Of a stretch of DNA of 64,000 bases, positions 33,874-51,514 are shown piece after piece; the first letter of the stretch is position 1, and the number at the start of each line of letters is the position of its first letter. The stretch is from Streptomyces caeruleatus (GTDB lineage: Bacteria > Actinomycetota > Actinomycetes > Streptomycetales > Streptomycetaceae). The notes below the pieces were generated by a model, which saw only the letters and a program-made list of their open reading frames with translations, did no database searches and was not told where the DNA came from. The translations under genes and the position numbers were made by a program. The stretch spans positions 96,355-160,354 of the forward strand of contig NZ_KQ948926.1 of NCBI RefSeq assembly GCF_001514235.1, read 5' to 3'.

Positions 33874-35067
33874 TCACCGCGACACGAGGACGTTCATCTT
33901 CGCGATGCCGTACGACCCCTGCCGCGTTCGGTACTGAGCCGGCTCCTCGGGGTCGAGCGAGAACCGGTCGAGGTGGGCGTAATAGGCGTGGAAGGCACGG
34001 TCGGCGAGCAGCCGGGACAGGGCGGCGCCGGGGCAGAAGTGCGGGCCCGCGCCGAAGGCCATGTGGTCGCCCTTGTTGGGACGGTCCAGGTCGAAGGTGT
34101 CGGGGTCGGGGAAGTGGCGCGGGTCGCGGTTGGCCGCCCCGAGCAGCACGTGCACCAACGCGCCCTCGGGGATGACGGACCCGTGCAGTTCGACGTCCTG
34201 CTTGGTGCGGCGCAGCAGCCACTGGGTGGGGCTGTTCAGACGCAGGTACTCCTCGGCGAAGTCCCCGGTGCGCTCGGGTTCGGCAGCCATCCGCTTGGCC
34301 ACCTCCGGGTCGCTCAGCAGCAGGTGGAAGCCGCCGCCGAGGAGGTTCATGGTGGTCTCGTGCCCGGCGGCGACGAACGACCAGGCCATGGTGACCAGTT
34401 CGTCCCGGGTCAGGTCGCCCGCCTCGTGCTGGACCACCAGCTCGCCCAGGATGTCCTCGCGGTTGGGCTTGCCCTTGCGCTCGGCGGCCAGGTCACCCAT
34501 GTAGTTCCCGAACTCCATCAGGTCCTCGAAGAACCCGGGTGCCTCGTCGGGATCCATGCCCGCGGCCACCGCGAAGCTGTCCATCACCGCCTGTGACCAG
34601 CGGCGCAGATCCGCCTTGCGGTCCAGCGGGATGCCGAGCATGCCGCCGACCACGCGCAGCGGCAGCGAGGTGGTGAACGCCTCGACGAACTCGACCCGGT
34701 CGTGGCTGAGCAGGTCGGTCATCAGGTCGTCGACGATGGTCTGGACCCAGTCGCCGAGCGTGCGGACCAGGCGGGCGTTGAACGCGCGGTTGGCCATGTG
34801 GCGCAGCCGGGTGTGCTCCGGGGCGTCCCGGTTGACCAGCATCGGCAGGTTCATGTAGTCGTCCCGCCGGATCTGGGAGGAGAACAGCTTCTTGTCCTTC
34901 AGCGCGAGTGCGACGTCGTCGTACCGGCTCAGCACATAGAAGTCCGATCCGTCCGCGGCGCCCTCCGGCACATGGTGGACGGGAGCCTCGTCGCGCAGCC
35001 TGGCGTACAGCGGCCAGGGGTTGAGGCGGTACTCGCGGCTGGTGAGGTCGATGGCCAGGGTCGTCAT
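33874..35067 (-). CDS. Cytochrome P450
   Basis: 397 residues, a soluble bacterial class I P450. I-helix oxygen groove AWSFVAAGHETTMNLL, ExxR in EEYLRLNSPTQWLLR, and haem loop MAFGAGPHFCPGAALSRLL with Cys345 as ligand. Full length with no anomalies. Its place between the reductase-ended PKS and the FAAL suggests late hydroxylation or oxidation of the product; substrate unknown. No dedicated ferredoxin is adjacent. Confidence 0.95.
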   Translation of the reverse strand: MTTLAIDLTSREYRLNPWPLYARLRDEAPVHHVPEGAADGSDFYVLSRYDDVALALKDKKLFSSQIRRDDYMNLPMLVNRDAPEHTRLRHMANRAFNARLVRTLGDWVQTIVDDLMTDLLSHDRVEFVEAFTTSLPLRVVGGMLGIPLDRKADLRRWSQAVMDSFAVAAGMDPDEAPGFFEDLMEFGNYMGDLAAERKGKPNREDILGELVVQHEAGDLTRDELVTMAWSFVAAGHETTMNLLGGGFHLLLSDPEVAKRMAAEPERTGDFAEEYLRLNSPTQWLLRRTKQDVELHGSVIPEGALVHVLLGAANRDPRHFPDPDTFDLDRPNKGDHMAFGAGPHFCPGAALSRLLADRAFHAYYAHLDRFSLDPEEPAQYRTRQGSYGIAKMNVLVSR

Positions 35068-35106
35068 CCGTGAACTCCTGTCAGAGTGTGCTCTGGTGCG
35101 TCCGGC

Positions 35107-38100
35107 TCAGGCCGGTTCCGGCGCGTCCGGCCGGGCCGGCGCGTCGATGAAGCCGGTGGCGACGAATCGCCGCAGATACGTGTGGACCAGCTCGGTGTCC
35201 AGGGGCGGGCAGGCCGGCCCGGTCCCGTCGAGGGCCGAGCGGGTCTCGGCCGAGTCGGACAGAGGCAGCCGTACGTCGTCGACGGTGTCGTTGAGGAAGG
35301 GGGCGAGGCCGAGGAGCGCCATGGTCCCCGAACTGCGGCTGGTCACCCGCTCCTTCCACTCGTCGAACGGCAGCCGCCGCAGCGGGTATCCGAACTCCTC
35401 GACGTGGTCGAAGAGTTGCGCCCAGCTCAGCGGCCGGTCGTTGACCAGGTGGAAGGTGCGGCCGCTCAGCTCGGGACGGGCGGCCACTTCCACCACGGCG
35501 GCGGCCACGTAGTCGATCGGAGCGGGCTGTACCGGCATCCGCACGTCCTGCGGTGCGATGCCGGCCTCGATGCATCCCTTGAGCATCATGTTCAGGTGGT
35601 CGAGCCGGTTGAAGGAGCCCGTCCGGCTGTGCCCACCGGTGTTGATGCGGTGGATGGTGACCGGTACGCCGCGTTCGTGGGCGGTGCGGACCATCTGTTC
35701 GGCCACCCACTTGGTCTGCGCGTAGCCGACCGCCAGCGCTCCGCTGCTGTGCAGGTCCTCGCTCTCCCGCACCAGGTCGGCGGTGTAGTCGATGGAGGAG
35801 AAGACACCGACGGTGGAGATGAAGTGCACCGGCCGGGCCGCGCCGGCCGTGGCCAGCCGCAGCACCTCCCGGGTGCCGCCGACGTTGGCGTCCTCAAGAC
35901 CGCTGTAGGGGTACGTCCACTTCACCATGCCGCCGCAGTGGATGATCGAGCCCACCCGGGCGTGGAGTGCGGTGAACGCGTCGCTGTCCAGCCCGAGCAG
36001 CGGCCGGCCTAGGTCGCCGACGAGCGGCACGATGCGGTTCCGGTGCGGTCCCGGGTCGACGCCGTAGGCTTCCAGGTTGGCCAGGATCCGCCGCAGGGCA
36101 TGCGCCTCGTCGTCGGCACGGACCAGGCACAGGACGTCGCCGGGGCGACGGTCGAGCAGTTCGGCGAGCAGGAAGGCACCGACGAATCCGGTGGCGCCGG
36201 TCAGCAGGGTGGCCTCCGGCGCGGTGGCCGCGGGCTCCGGCGGGAGGGTGGCGGCGATCGACTCCTCCAGCCACGCCCGTTCGGCCATCTGCTCGACGGT
36301 CATGATCTTCCGGCGGCGTGGGCGGGGCTTGGGCACGGGCTGGGGCTTGGGCTTGGCGGAGGGTGCCGACTCCGCCACTTCGGCAGCGGCTGCGGCAGCG
36401 GCTTCCGCGGCCTCACCGGCACTCGCCGTATCCGCGGTGTGCGCGGTGTCCGGGGTGTCCGCCAGGTCGGCGGCATCCGCCGTCCCGTCCATCTCCTCGG
36501 CGGCCCAAGCGGCCAGACTGCGCAGCCCGCTGCCGTCGAAGATCATCTCCATCGGGATCGCGATGCCCAGATCCCGGTCCACCATGGTCTGCAGCTCGGC
36601 CATCATGAGCGAGTCGGCCAGGTCGACCACCGGAGTGTCCGGGTGCACCTCCTCGGGCTGGGAGCCCAGGATGCCGGCCAGTGTCCGTACGAAGTGGTCG
36701 AGCAGGAGACGCCGCCGCTGGTCCGGGTCCGCCGCGCGGAGCGCCTCGCGGCCCGGCGCGGAGGCCGCGTCCGGCGCCTGCGGTCCATCCCCGCCGACGG
36801 CCCGTTCGGCGGTCAGCCGGCTCAGCATCTGCCGGCTGACCGGGCGGAACGAGACGCCCAGCAGCTCGGCGACCCGGGTGCCGTCCGGCGTGGTGAGCGT
36901 GATGTCACCGATGACCGAACCGTCCGCGGTGTCCCGCACCACGGCGGCGCACTCGAGTTCGGCGTCCTCGACCGCCCGGTGCACGGTCATCCGCTGGTAG
37001 CCGGTGCCCAGCCGTACCGGCCGTTCGTCCCACCCCGCGGTCCCGGAGTGCGCGGCCACCGCCACCAGTTGCACGCAGGCGTCGAGCAGGAGCAGTTCCG
37101 GCCGGATGCCCGCGGTGATCCCAGCGGCGTCCGGACGGGGCTGGACCAGGGTGCCGACCGCCACTCCGGGCCCCCGCGAAGCGCCCTCGACCAGCCGGAA
37201 GCTGGGGCCGAGCCGGAAGGACGGGTGCCACGCCCGCCGGTAGAAGGCGTCCTTGTCGAGGGTCTCCGCGCAGCGCGCCCGTACGGCGGCGAGATCGACC
37301 TCCGTGCCCTGGGAACCGGTGTCCGGCTCCTCGGGGCCGGCGGGGTCGTCCGCGACGACGAAGGCGGCCAGATGCTGCTGCCAGCCGCCCTTCGGGTCCG
37401 CGCTGAACACCCGGGCGCGGGCCCGGCCGGACGCGGCCGGAGCGATGACGACCTGGACGGTCGCCTGGTCGGCGTCGCCGAGCACCAGCGGCCGGGACAG
37501 CTCCAGGCCCTCGACGCGCACCGGGCCGTCGAAGACCTCCGCCGCGCAGCGCAGGAGCAGTTCCAGGTAGACCACGCCGGGCACGACGAGCCGGTCGTGC
37601 ACCCGGTGTTCCGCCAGGAACGGCAGGAGGGACAGCGACAGCCGGGTCTCGCCGATCGTGTCCCCGGTGGCCGCCTTGAGGACGCGGGGCCGCAGCGCCG
37701 CGTCCGCGTCGCCGGGGACGGGGACGGGCTGCTGCGCCGCGGTGTCCCGGGCGGGGGGCCGCATCCAGTACGTACGGCGCTGGAAGGGGTACGTGGGCAG
37801 CTTGGGTGTCCGCGCGGGCCGTGGGCCGTTGACCCGGGCCCAGTCCACGTCGGCGCCCTCGCTCCACACGCGGGCCAGCGACTGGAGCAGCCACTGGTGC
37901 GCACCGGCCGCGGTGTCCGCGGGGGCCGCGGAGGCGACGCGACTCAGCCCGCCCTCCGCCGCCAGTTCATCGAGCACCGGCCACGGGGCCGACGGACCCA
38001 GCTCGACCAGGACACGGGTCCGGATGCCCAGCGCGGCCCACAGCACCTCCTCGAACGGGGCGGGATCGGCGGCCTGGCGCAGCCAGTAGTCGACGGTGGC

Positions 38101-40251
38101 CGCCTCGGCACCGGCCGGTTTGCCAGTGGCGTCCGACACGAACTCGACTTCGGGCAGCCGCAGTTCGGTGTCGGCGAGCACCTTCGCCAGCGTCTCCTGG
38201 TCGTCGGCCGCGGCCACGAGGCGGGCGCCGTCGGCGACGGTGAGGACTCCGGCGAGCGCGGCGGCCGCGTAGGCGCCCGCACCATGGCCGGCCACGACGT
38301 CCGGTGCCACGCCGACGGACTTCCACCACGACCCCAGAGCCACCGCCCCGGTGTAGGACGCGAGCGCGTCACCGTCGTGCGCCCCCGTGTCGGGGACGGT
38401 CAGTGCCGACGGCCTCAGGCCCAGGGCCTCGCACACCTCGTCGACCGTCTCCGTCACCACGTCGATCCGCCCGTACAGGCCGGCCGGCACCCCTGGGCCT
38501 TCCCGGCCCGGCGCCAGGAAGGCGATCCTGGGCGCGCCGGTCTCGTCGCGGCGGCCCGAGACCACGCCGGAGGGCAGAGGGCCGCCCTCGGCGATCCGGC
38601 TGAGCCCGTCGGCGAGGTCGGTCGGTGAGCCGGCCACCACGGCGGCCCTGTGCGGCAGGTCCGCCCGGCCGACACCGGCCGCCCACGCGACCTCACGCAG
38701 CGCGAGAGGGGAGGCCGACTCCCGCACGAACGCGGCCAGTCGACCCGCCGACGCCCGCAGCGCGGCCTCGCTGCGGCCGGACACCTTCACCAGCACCGGA
38801 CCGTCGTCGGCAGGCTCATCCGTGGCCTCGTCAGCCGTCACGGGCGCGGGCGCGGGCGGGGACTCCAGCACGACATGCGCGTTGGTGCCGCCGAACCCGA
38901 ACGAGGACACCCCCGCCACCCGCCGGTCCTCCACCCAGGGCGTCAGCTCCGTCTTCACCGTCACCGGCAGTTCGTCCCACGCCACCAGCGGATTCGGGGT
39001 GGACAGGTTCAGATGCGGCGGGATCACCCCACGATTCACCGTGAGAACCGTCTTGATCAGGCCCGCGATACCCGCCGCCGCCTCCAGATGCCCGATGTTC
39101 GTCTTCACCGAGCCCAGCACCACCGGCCGGTCCGCCGCACGCCCCGCGCCCAGCACCCCGGCCAGCGCCCGCACCTCGATCGGATCGCCGAGCGCCGTGC
39201 CCGTCCCGTGCGCCTCCACATAACCCACATCCGCAGGCGCCACCCCGCCCACCGCCAACGCCCGTCGCACCACATCCTGCTGGGCGGGACCACGGGGCAC
39301 GGTGAGGCCCGAGCTCTTTCCGTCCTGGTTGACGGCGGAACCGCTGATCACGGCCAGGACGTCCTGCCCGTCCCGCACGGCCTCGGACAACGGCCGCAGC
39401 ACCACGACGCCGCAGCCCTCACCCCGCACATAGCCGTCCGCCGAGGCGTCGAAGGTCTTGCAGAGCCCCTCCGGCGACAGCATCCGCGCCTTCGACAACG
39501 TCACCGTCGTCCCCGGTGACAACAGCAGGTTCACCCCACCGACCAGGGCGCTGTCGCACTCACCCGCGCGCAGCGCCTGGCACGCCAGGTGCAAGGCGAC
39601 CAACGCGGACGAGCAGGCCGTGTCCACCACCAGGCTCGGGCCTTCAAGTCCCAGCACATACGACACCCGGTTCGCGGCGAAGTTCTGCGCGCCCCCCGTC
39701 GCCGTATAGCCGTCCAGCCCGGCCACATCACCGCCCGAGGCCGTCAACCGCTCGTAGTCACTGCCGCCCATCCCGACGAACACACCCGTGCGGCTGCCCC
39801 GCAGCGAGTCCGGCGCGATCCCGGCGTGCTCCAGCGCCTCCCACACCACCTCCAGCACCAGCCGATGCTGTGGATCGACGCTCATCGCCTCCCGCGGCGG
39901 AATGCCGAACAGTCCCGCATCGAACTCCCGCACCCCGTCGATGAATCCGCCGTGGCGTGCGTACGTCCTTCCAGGTGCGTCGGGGTCCGCGTCGAAGAAC
40001 GCGTCCACGTCCCACCGGTCTCCCGGCACCTCCCGCACCGCCGACCGGCCCTCGGTCAACAGGTCCCAGAAGCCCTCGACTCCCGCACCGGCACCGGGAA
40101 AACGGCACCCCACCCCCACGACAGCGATCGGCTCGGTCAGAGCACGTTTGGCCTCGGCGGCCTCGGCGCGTGCGGTCTTCAGCTCGACGAGGGCGCGGCG
40201 CAGCAGGTCGGAACGATCGTGTGCGGTGCTGCCGTTGGTGGCTGTTGTCAT
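35107..40251 (-). CDS. Type I polyketide synthase KS-AT(degenerate)-DH-ACP-thioester reductase
   Basis: 1714 residues. KS at about 40-465 with Cys213 (DTACSSALVAL), EAHGTGT and NIGHLEAA intact. AT at about 545-815 is degenerate: GHSxG is GHGAG with Gly657, and relative to the AT in the neighbouring PKS it lacks about 80 residues including the HAFH region. DH at about 860-1110 has His882 (HRVHDRLVVP, Asp at the usual Gly position) and Asp1057 (LLDACVQ). The ACP has Ser1214 (LADSLMMAEL). An Ala/Pro-rich linker leads to the reductase with TLLTGATGFVGAFLL and VGYAQTKWVAE. It probably receives the chain from the bimodular PKS, dehydrates it, and releases an aldehyde or alcohol with NAD(P)H. Confidence 0.92.
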   Translation of the reverse strand: MTTATNGSTAHDRSDLLRRALVELKTARAEAAEAKRALTEPIAVVGVGCRFPGAGAGVEGFWDLLTEGRSAVREVPGDRWDVDAFFDADPDAPGRTYARHGGFIDGVREFDAGLFGIPPREAMSVDPQHRLVLEVVWEALEHAGIAPDSLRGSRTGVFVGMGGSDYERLTASGGDVAGLDGYTATGGAQNFAANRVSYVLGLEGPSLVVDTACSSALVALHLACQALRAGECDSALVGGVNLLLSPGTTVTLSKARMLSPEGLCKTFDASADGYVRGEGCGVVVLRPLSEAVRDGQDVLAVISGSAVNQDGKSSGLTVPRGPAQQDVVRRALAVGGVAPADVGYVEAHGTGTALGDPIEVRALAGVLGAGRAADRPVVLGSVKTNIGHLEAAAGIAGLIKTVLTVNRGVIPPHLNLSTPNPLVAWDELPVTVKTELTPWVEDRRVAGVSSFGFGGTNAHVVLESPPAPAPVTADEATDEPADDGPVLVKVSGRSEAALRASAGRLAAFVRESASPLALREVAWAAGVGRADLPHRAAVVAGSPTDLADGLSRIAEGGPLPSGVVSGRRDETGAPRIAFLAPGREGPGVPAGLYGRIDVVTETVDEVCEALGLRPSALTVPDTGAHDGDALASYTGAVALGSWWKSVGVAPDVVAGHGAGAYAAAALAGVLTVADGARLVAAADDQETLAKVLADTELRLPEVEFVSDATGKPAGAEAATVDYWLRQAADPAPFEEVLWAALGIRTRVLVELGPSAPWPVLDELAAEGGLSRVASAAPADTAAGAHQWLLQSLARVWSEGADVDWARVNGPRPARTPKLPTYPFQRRTYWMRPPARDTAAQQPVPVPGDADAALRPRVLKAATGDTIGETRLSLSLLPFLAEHRVHDRLVVPGVVYLELLLRCAAEVFDGPVRVEGLELSRPLVLGDADQATVQVVIAPAASGRARARVFSADPKGGWQQHLAAFVVADDPAGPEEPDTGSQGTEVDLAAVRARCAETLDKDAFYRRAWHPSFRLGPSFRLVEGASRGPGVAVGTLVQPRPDAAGITAGIRPELLLLDACVQLVAVAAHSGTAGWDERPVRLGTGYQRMTVHRAVEDAELECAAVVRDTADGSVIGDITLTTPDGTRVAELLGVSFRPVSRQMLSRLTAERAVGGDGPQAPDAASAPGREALRAADPDQRRRLLLDHFVRTLAGILGSQPEEVHPDTPVVDLADSLMMAELQTMVDRDLGIAIPMEMIFDGSGLRSLAAWAAEEMDGTADAADLADTPDTAHTADTASAGEAAEAAAAAAAEVAESAPSAKPKPQPVPKPRPRRRKIMTVEQMAERAWLEESIAATLPPEPAATAPEATLLTGATGFVGAFLLAELLDRRPGDVLCLVRADDEAHALRRILANLEAYGVDPGPHRNRIVPLVGDLGRPLLGLDSDAFTALHARVGSIIHCGGMVKWTYPYSGLEDANVGGTREVLRLATAGAARPVHFISTVGVFSSIDYTADLVRESEDLHSSGALAVGYAQTKWVAEQMVRTAHERGVPVTIHRINTGGHSRTGSFNRLDHLNMMLKGCIEAGIAPQDVRMPVQPAPIDYVAAAVVEVAARPELSGRTFHLVNDRPLSWAQLFDHVEEFGYPLRRLPFDEWKERVTSRSSGTMALLGLAPFLNDTVDDVRLPLSDSAETRSALDGTGPACPPLDTELVHTYLRRFVATGFIDAPARPDAPEPA

Positions 40252-40313
40252 GATATTCCCCCAGTGCCGGGCATGGTTGTGGTGTGCGTGTGCGTGGTGG
40301 GGCTCATGGGTGG

Positions 40314-48008
<7,695 letters not shown>

Positions 48009-48292
48009 GGTTCCCCCGAAAAATTCAGATGGCGATGAGGATTCGGAATCGGCAAAGGCGCACCACCCGCCGACATCGGTGTCGGCCCGTGTGCTGCGGC
48101 CCCGGCCAGAACGGCCGGAGAAATCGCCACCGCGACGACGCGGCGGCATCAGATACACAAGAGGCTTGTCGAACGCGGTGCCCGTGACAACCCTTATCCG
48201 GGCTTGTAGGGGGTTCGGGGTGCCTGTCTGACCTGCGGATCCCCGCCGACGGGCACCACCCCTACGGACCCCTGCGTGGAGCGACGGGGGCA
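48009..48292 (-). promoter_or_regulatory. Upstream region of the PKS operon with paired ACCCCT boxes
   Basis: No gene. Two copies of ACCCCT at 48258-48263 and 48268-48273 are spaced exactly 10 bp, one helical turn. The same hexamer occurs several times in the gap between the LAL regulator and the GMC oxidoreductase, so it may be the cluster operator. No convincing -35/-10 pair was found. Confidence 0.4.
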
Positions 48293-48317
48293 GGGGCGCC
48301 CACGAACGGAGCGCCCC
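48293..48317 (-). terminator. Hairpin after the LAL regulator gene
   Basis: GGGGCGC and GCGCCCC arms separated by 11 bases, 11 bp past the regulator stop. It is a modest stem and a likely terminator. Confidence 0.5.
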
Positions 48318-48327
48318 GCCCGGCGGC

Positions 48328-51144
48328 CTAGGGACAGCGGGGTTCGGGTGTCTGGTCGGCGGTGGGACGCAGTCGGGTGGGTGCGTAGGACGCGGTGTCG
48401 GAATGGCTGAAGGCCGACTGGACGGGCAGGTCCTGGCGCCCCTTGACGTTCAGCTTGCGGTAGATGCGGGTCAGATGCTGTTCGACGGTGCTGACGGTGA
48501 TGAAGAGCTCACCGGCGATCTCCCGGTTGCTGCGGCCCTGGGTGGCGAGGTCGCACACCCGTCGTTCGGCCTCCGTGAGGTGGTCCAACAGGTCGGCGGA
48601 CGTGTGCTCGTCCGCCTCCGCGGCAGTGGGCAGGGCGTCGGGAGCGGTCGGCATCGGGGGCTCCAGGGGCACGGCCGCCGGGAGGCCGGTGACCACGTGC
48701 AGGGAACGCCGGGCCGCCATGCGGGCCTGCGCTGTCTCGCCGAGTCCGCGGTGGGTCTCCTCCAGAGCGGCGAGGGCCTTCACCCACTCGGCCCGGTCGC
48801 CGCTGTGCTGCAGCTGGTTCACCGCCTCGGTGAGCAGTTCGGACCGCTGCCTGGGCGGCCGGGTGGCGGCCAGGACGCGCAGCGTCACTCCCCTCGCCCG
48901 GGAGTGTCCGCCGGACGTCAGAACCGACAGCTGCTCCTCCGCCAGGCGGCGGGCCGCGTCGGGTTCGCCGAGACCCAGTCGCGCCTCCGCCGCGCCGCAG
49001 CGCCACAGCACCATCGTGGAGTGCTTCATTCCCCACTTCGCCATCAGTTCGCCGCAGGCCTGGAAGTCGGCGAGGGCCGCCCGGTACTGGTGGGTGGCCA
49101 GATAGTGACAGCCCTTGGCATGCAGATACCGCAGCCCGGGGGTGCTCTCGAACAGCGTCTTTGGCACGGGCATGCTGAGCAGATCGGCGGCCTCGACATG
49201 CCGTCCCGTCTCGGTGAGCGCGTGGAGCAGCATGGCGTAGACGACGCCCAGACCGACGCCCCAGGCCTGCGGTGGCATCCGGCTCAGCGCTCGCCGCGCG
49301 AAGTGTTCGGCTCCGGCCAGATCGCCCTCGTACAGGGCGACTTGGGACCGCACGGAGGCCATCAGGCCTTCCCACTGGGCGGCGCCCCGGTCCGTGGCTT
49401 CCGCGAGCAACCGCTCCGCCCACTCGCGGGCCGGCCCGGGCTCGTCGCAGTCGAGCAGCGTGACCACGGCCACGGCCAGCGACTCGACGGTGCGGTCGGT
49501 GAGCCGGGTGGCGCCGAGCACGAGCTCGGCGCTGCGCACGGCGTCGGCACTGGGGCCCTGCAGCTGGACGGTACGCAGATCGGTGAAGATCTTCAGCCGG
49601 GTGGCGGTGCTGAACGCGCTGCTGGCCAGCTGCAGATCGCTCACCTTCTCCCGGGTGTCCGGGATGCGCTCGGCGAGTTGGGGGAAGACCGTGGTCAGCA
49701 TCGCTCGGCGGGCGCACAGTTCCATGGCCAACGGGGGGTCCATGTCGTCCACCAGCCGCGTCAGGCTGCCGTAGAGCCGCGCGATCTTCTCGACCCGGCC
49801 GTGCGACCAGAGGATTTCCGGGAGTTCGAGGGCCAGTCGTGGTGCGAGGTGACCGTGCCTGATCGCGGCGGCCAGATACGGATACAGCCGCGGTGCCGCG
49901 GCGGGGCGCAGCCGCAGTTCGGCGCGGGCCAGCGCGGCGGCCGCCTCTGCCTGCCGCCGTAGATCGGCGGCGCTGAACCGGAGTGCGAGAAGCAGACACG
50001 CCCGGGCCTGCTCGGCGTCGTCGTCGTCGAGCATCTCGCGGGCACCGTCGATGAGGGCCTTCGCCGTCCAGGTCTCGGCGGCGTGATCGGCGCGCAGCAG
50101 CTGACGGGCGACGGCGGCCGCGGGCGCGCCCGTGTCGAGGAGCAGCCGTGCCGCCCGCTGGTGCCACGCCCTCCTGTCTTCCTGGGCCATCTCGCCCAGG
50201 ATCACCCGGACCGCCGCGGGATGGCGCAGCCGGCAGCCGCACACCAGCCCGACGGCGTCGAGCTCGGCCACGGCCCGGGCGACCGCCTCCAGCGGTAGGT
50301 CGAGCAGGCGCCTCAGCAGCGCGTGGGTGGCCGCCCCGTCCAGTAACGCGATCCCGCGGGCGACCGCCAGCGTGGTCGGGCCGGCGGAGTGCAGGCAGCC
50401 CAGCAGGACGTGACCGAAGGCGGAGCCGGCCGGCGGAATGTCCTCGACCGCCGTCCGTCCGGACGCCCGCAGGTCCTGCAGCAGCGCCTGGACCAGGAGC
50501 GGGCTGCCTCCGGTGAGGGCGTGAAGGTCGGCGGCCGGTGGTGCCGCGGTGGCCGCCTCGACCATCTCCCGGACACCTTGCCGGGAGAGCGGACGGAGCC
50601 GGATGAAGCTGACGTGCGGGCGGCCGAGCAGTTCGCTGTGCAGCACCGAGTACACCTCGGCCGGCCGCGGACGTTCGGTGAGGATCACGAGCACCCGGGC
50701 GGAGGGCAGTCGGCGCACCAGCCGCACCAGGTGGGCGACGGACTCGGCGTCCGCGTTGTGTATGCCGTCCACGGTGATGACGACCGGCTTCAGCTCGGCC
50801 ATGTCCCGGATGAGTCTGGGCAAGCCGGAGCCGGCCAGAACGCCACCGCCGCCCAGTAACCTCTTCGCCCGCCTGGCGTCCTCCGCACCGAGCGCGGGAC
50901 TGTCGAGGAGCTCGCTCAGCATGCCGTAGGGGATGTCGCGATCGGACGGGGTGCAGCCGGCGCTGAGCACGGCCACGTCGGCGCCGGAAATCTCCTCGGT
51001 GAACTCTCTCAATAACGCGGTCTTTCCCGCACCCGCGACTGCGCTTATCAAAGCGACTCTACCGTGCCCATTTTCGCATTCCGCCAGAAGGCTTCGTATT
51101 TGCTGAAGCACTTCGCCCCGTTCGCTTAAATGCATCCTCTTCAT
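48328..51144 (-). CDS. LAL-type (large ATP-binding LuxR family) cluster activator
   Basis: 938 residues from ATG 51144, preceded by GGGGAAAG. N-terminal ATPase: Walker A SAVAGAGKTALL (34-45) and Walker B VVITVDGIHNADAESVAH. A long helical TPR-like middle follows, then a C-terminal LuxR HTH (LTEAERRVCDLATQGRSNRE and IAGELFITVSTVEQHLTRIY). LAL proteins are usual pathway-specific activators of PKS clusters. Two TTA codons occur early, at residue 6 (51127-51129) and residue 44 (51013-51015), so translation should depend on the bldA tRNA and be delayed to development or stationary phase. It is divergent from the GMC oxidoreductase across 370 bp. Confidence 0.93.
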   Translation of the reverse strand: MKRMHLSERGEVLQQIRSLLAECENGHGRVALISAVAGAGKTALLREFTEEISGADVAVLSAGCTPSDRDIPYGMLSELLDSPALGAEDARRAKRLLGGGGVLAGSGLPRLIRDMAELKPVVITVDGIHNADAESVAHLVRLVRRLPSARVLVILTERPRPAEVYSVLHSELLGRPHVSFIRLRPLSRQGVREMVEAATAAPPAADLHALTGGSPLLVQALLQDLRASGRTAVEDIPPAGSAFGHVLLGCLHSAGPTTLAVARGIALLDGAATHALLRRLLDLPLEAVARAVAELDAVGLVCGCRLRHPAAVRVILGEMAQEDRRAWHQRAARLLLDTGAPAAAVARQLLRADHAAETWTAKALIDGAREMLDDDDAEQARACLLLALRFSAADLRRQAEAAAALARAELRLRPAAAPRLYPYLAAAIRHGHLAPRLALELPEILWSHGRVEKIARLYGSLTRLVDDMDPPLAMELCARRAMLTTVFPQLAERIPDTREKVSDLQLASSAFSTATRLKIFTDLRTVQLQGPSADAVRSAELVLGATRLTDRTVESLAVAVVTLLDCDEPGPAREWAERLLAEATDRGAAQWEGLMASVRSQVALYEGDLAGAEHFARRALSRMPPQAWGVGLGVVYAMLLHALTETGRHVEAADLLSMPVPKTLFESTPGLRYLHAKGCHYLATHQYRAALADFQACGELMAKWGMKHSTMVLWRCGAAEARLGLGEPDAARRLAEEQLSVLTSGGHSRARGVTLRVLAATRPPRQRSELLTEAVNQLQHSGDRAEWVKALAALEETHRGLGETAQARMAARRSLHVVTGLPAAVPLEPPMPTAPDALPTAAEADEHTSADLLDHLTEAERRVCDLATQGRSNREIAGELFITVSTVEQHLTRIYRKLNVKGRQDLPVQSAFSHSDTASYAPTRLRPTADQTPEPRCP

Positions 51145-51514
51145 CACTTTCCCCGTTGGGTGTTTCAACGTGCGGCAAGACCGCCACCGGACGGGATCAC
51201 GCAGGTAGATGAGGCTACGCCGACCGATGACCGCTACATCGATCAGCCTAGGAGCCAGCACCCGACAAAAACCCCGAGCCCTCGGTGGACCCCTGCAACT
51301 CCTTTGCCGACCCCTCACATTTCGCCATCTGTAAACGGCCGGTTTCACGGAACCCCATAGATGGTAAAGAACCTCGAACCAACCCCTGTTACCTATGGTC
51401 ACACCCCCCTGTTGTGGGCGACGGAAGTCAGGGGTTGCCCCGACGCGGACGCGCCCGGAATCGTGGGCGGGAGAACCTCCGCAGACCCCCGGTAGAGAAG
51501 AGCCCACGCCGCCC
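51145..51514. promoter_or_regulatory. Divergent regulatory region between LAL regulator and GMC oxidoreductase
   Basis: 370 bp without a gene. ACCCCT boxes lie at 51289-51294, 51310-51315 and 51382-51387, with a variant (CCCCCCT) near 51404. The first two are 21 bp apart, two helical turns. The local sequence is less GC-rich than the genes (for example 51320-51400), as expected for promoters. Together with the pair upstream of the PKS operon the boxes suggest one regulator for the cluster. Confidence 0.45.
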
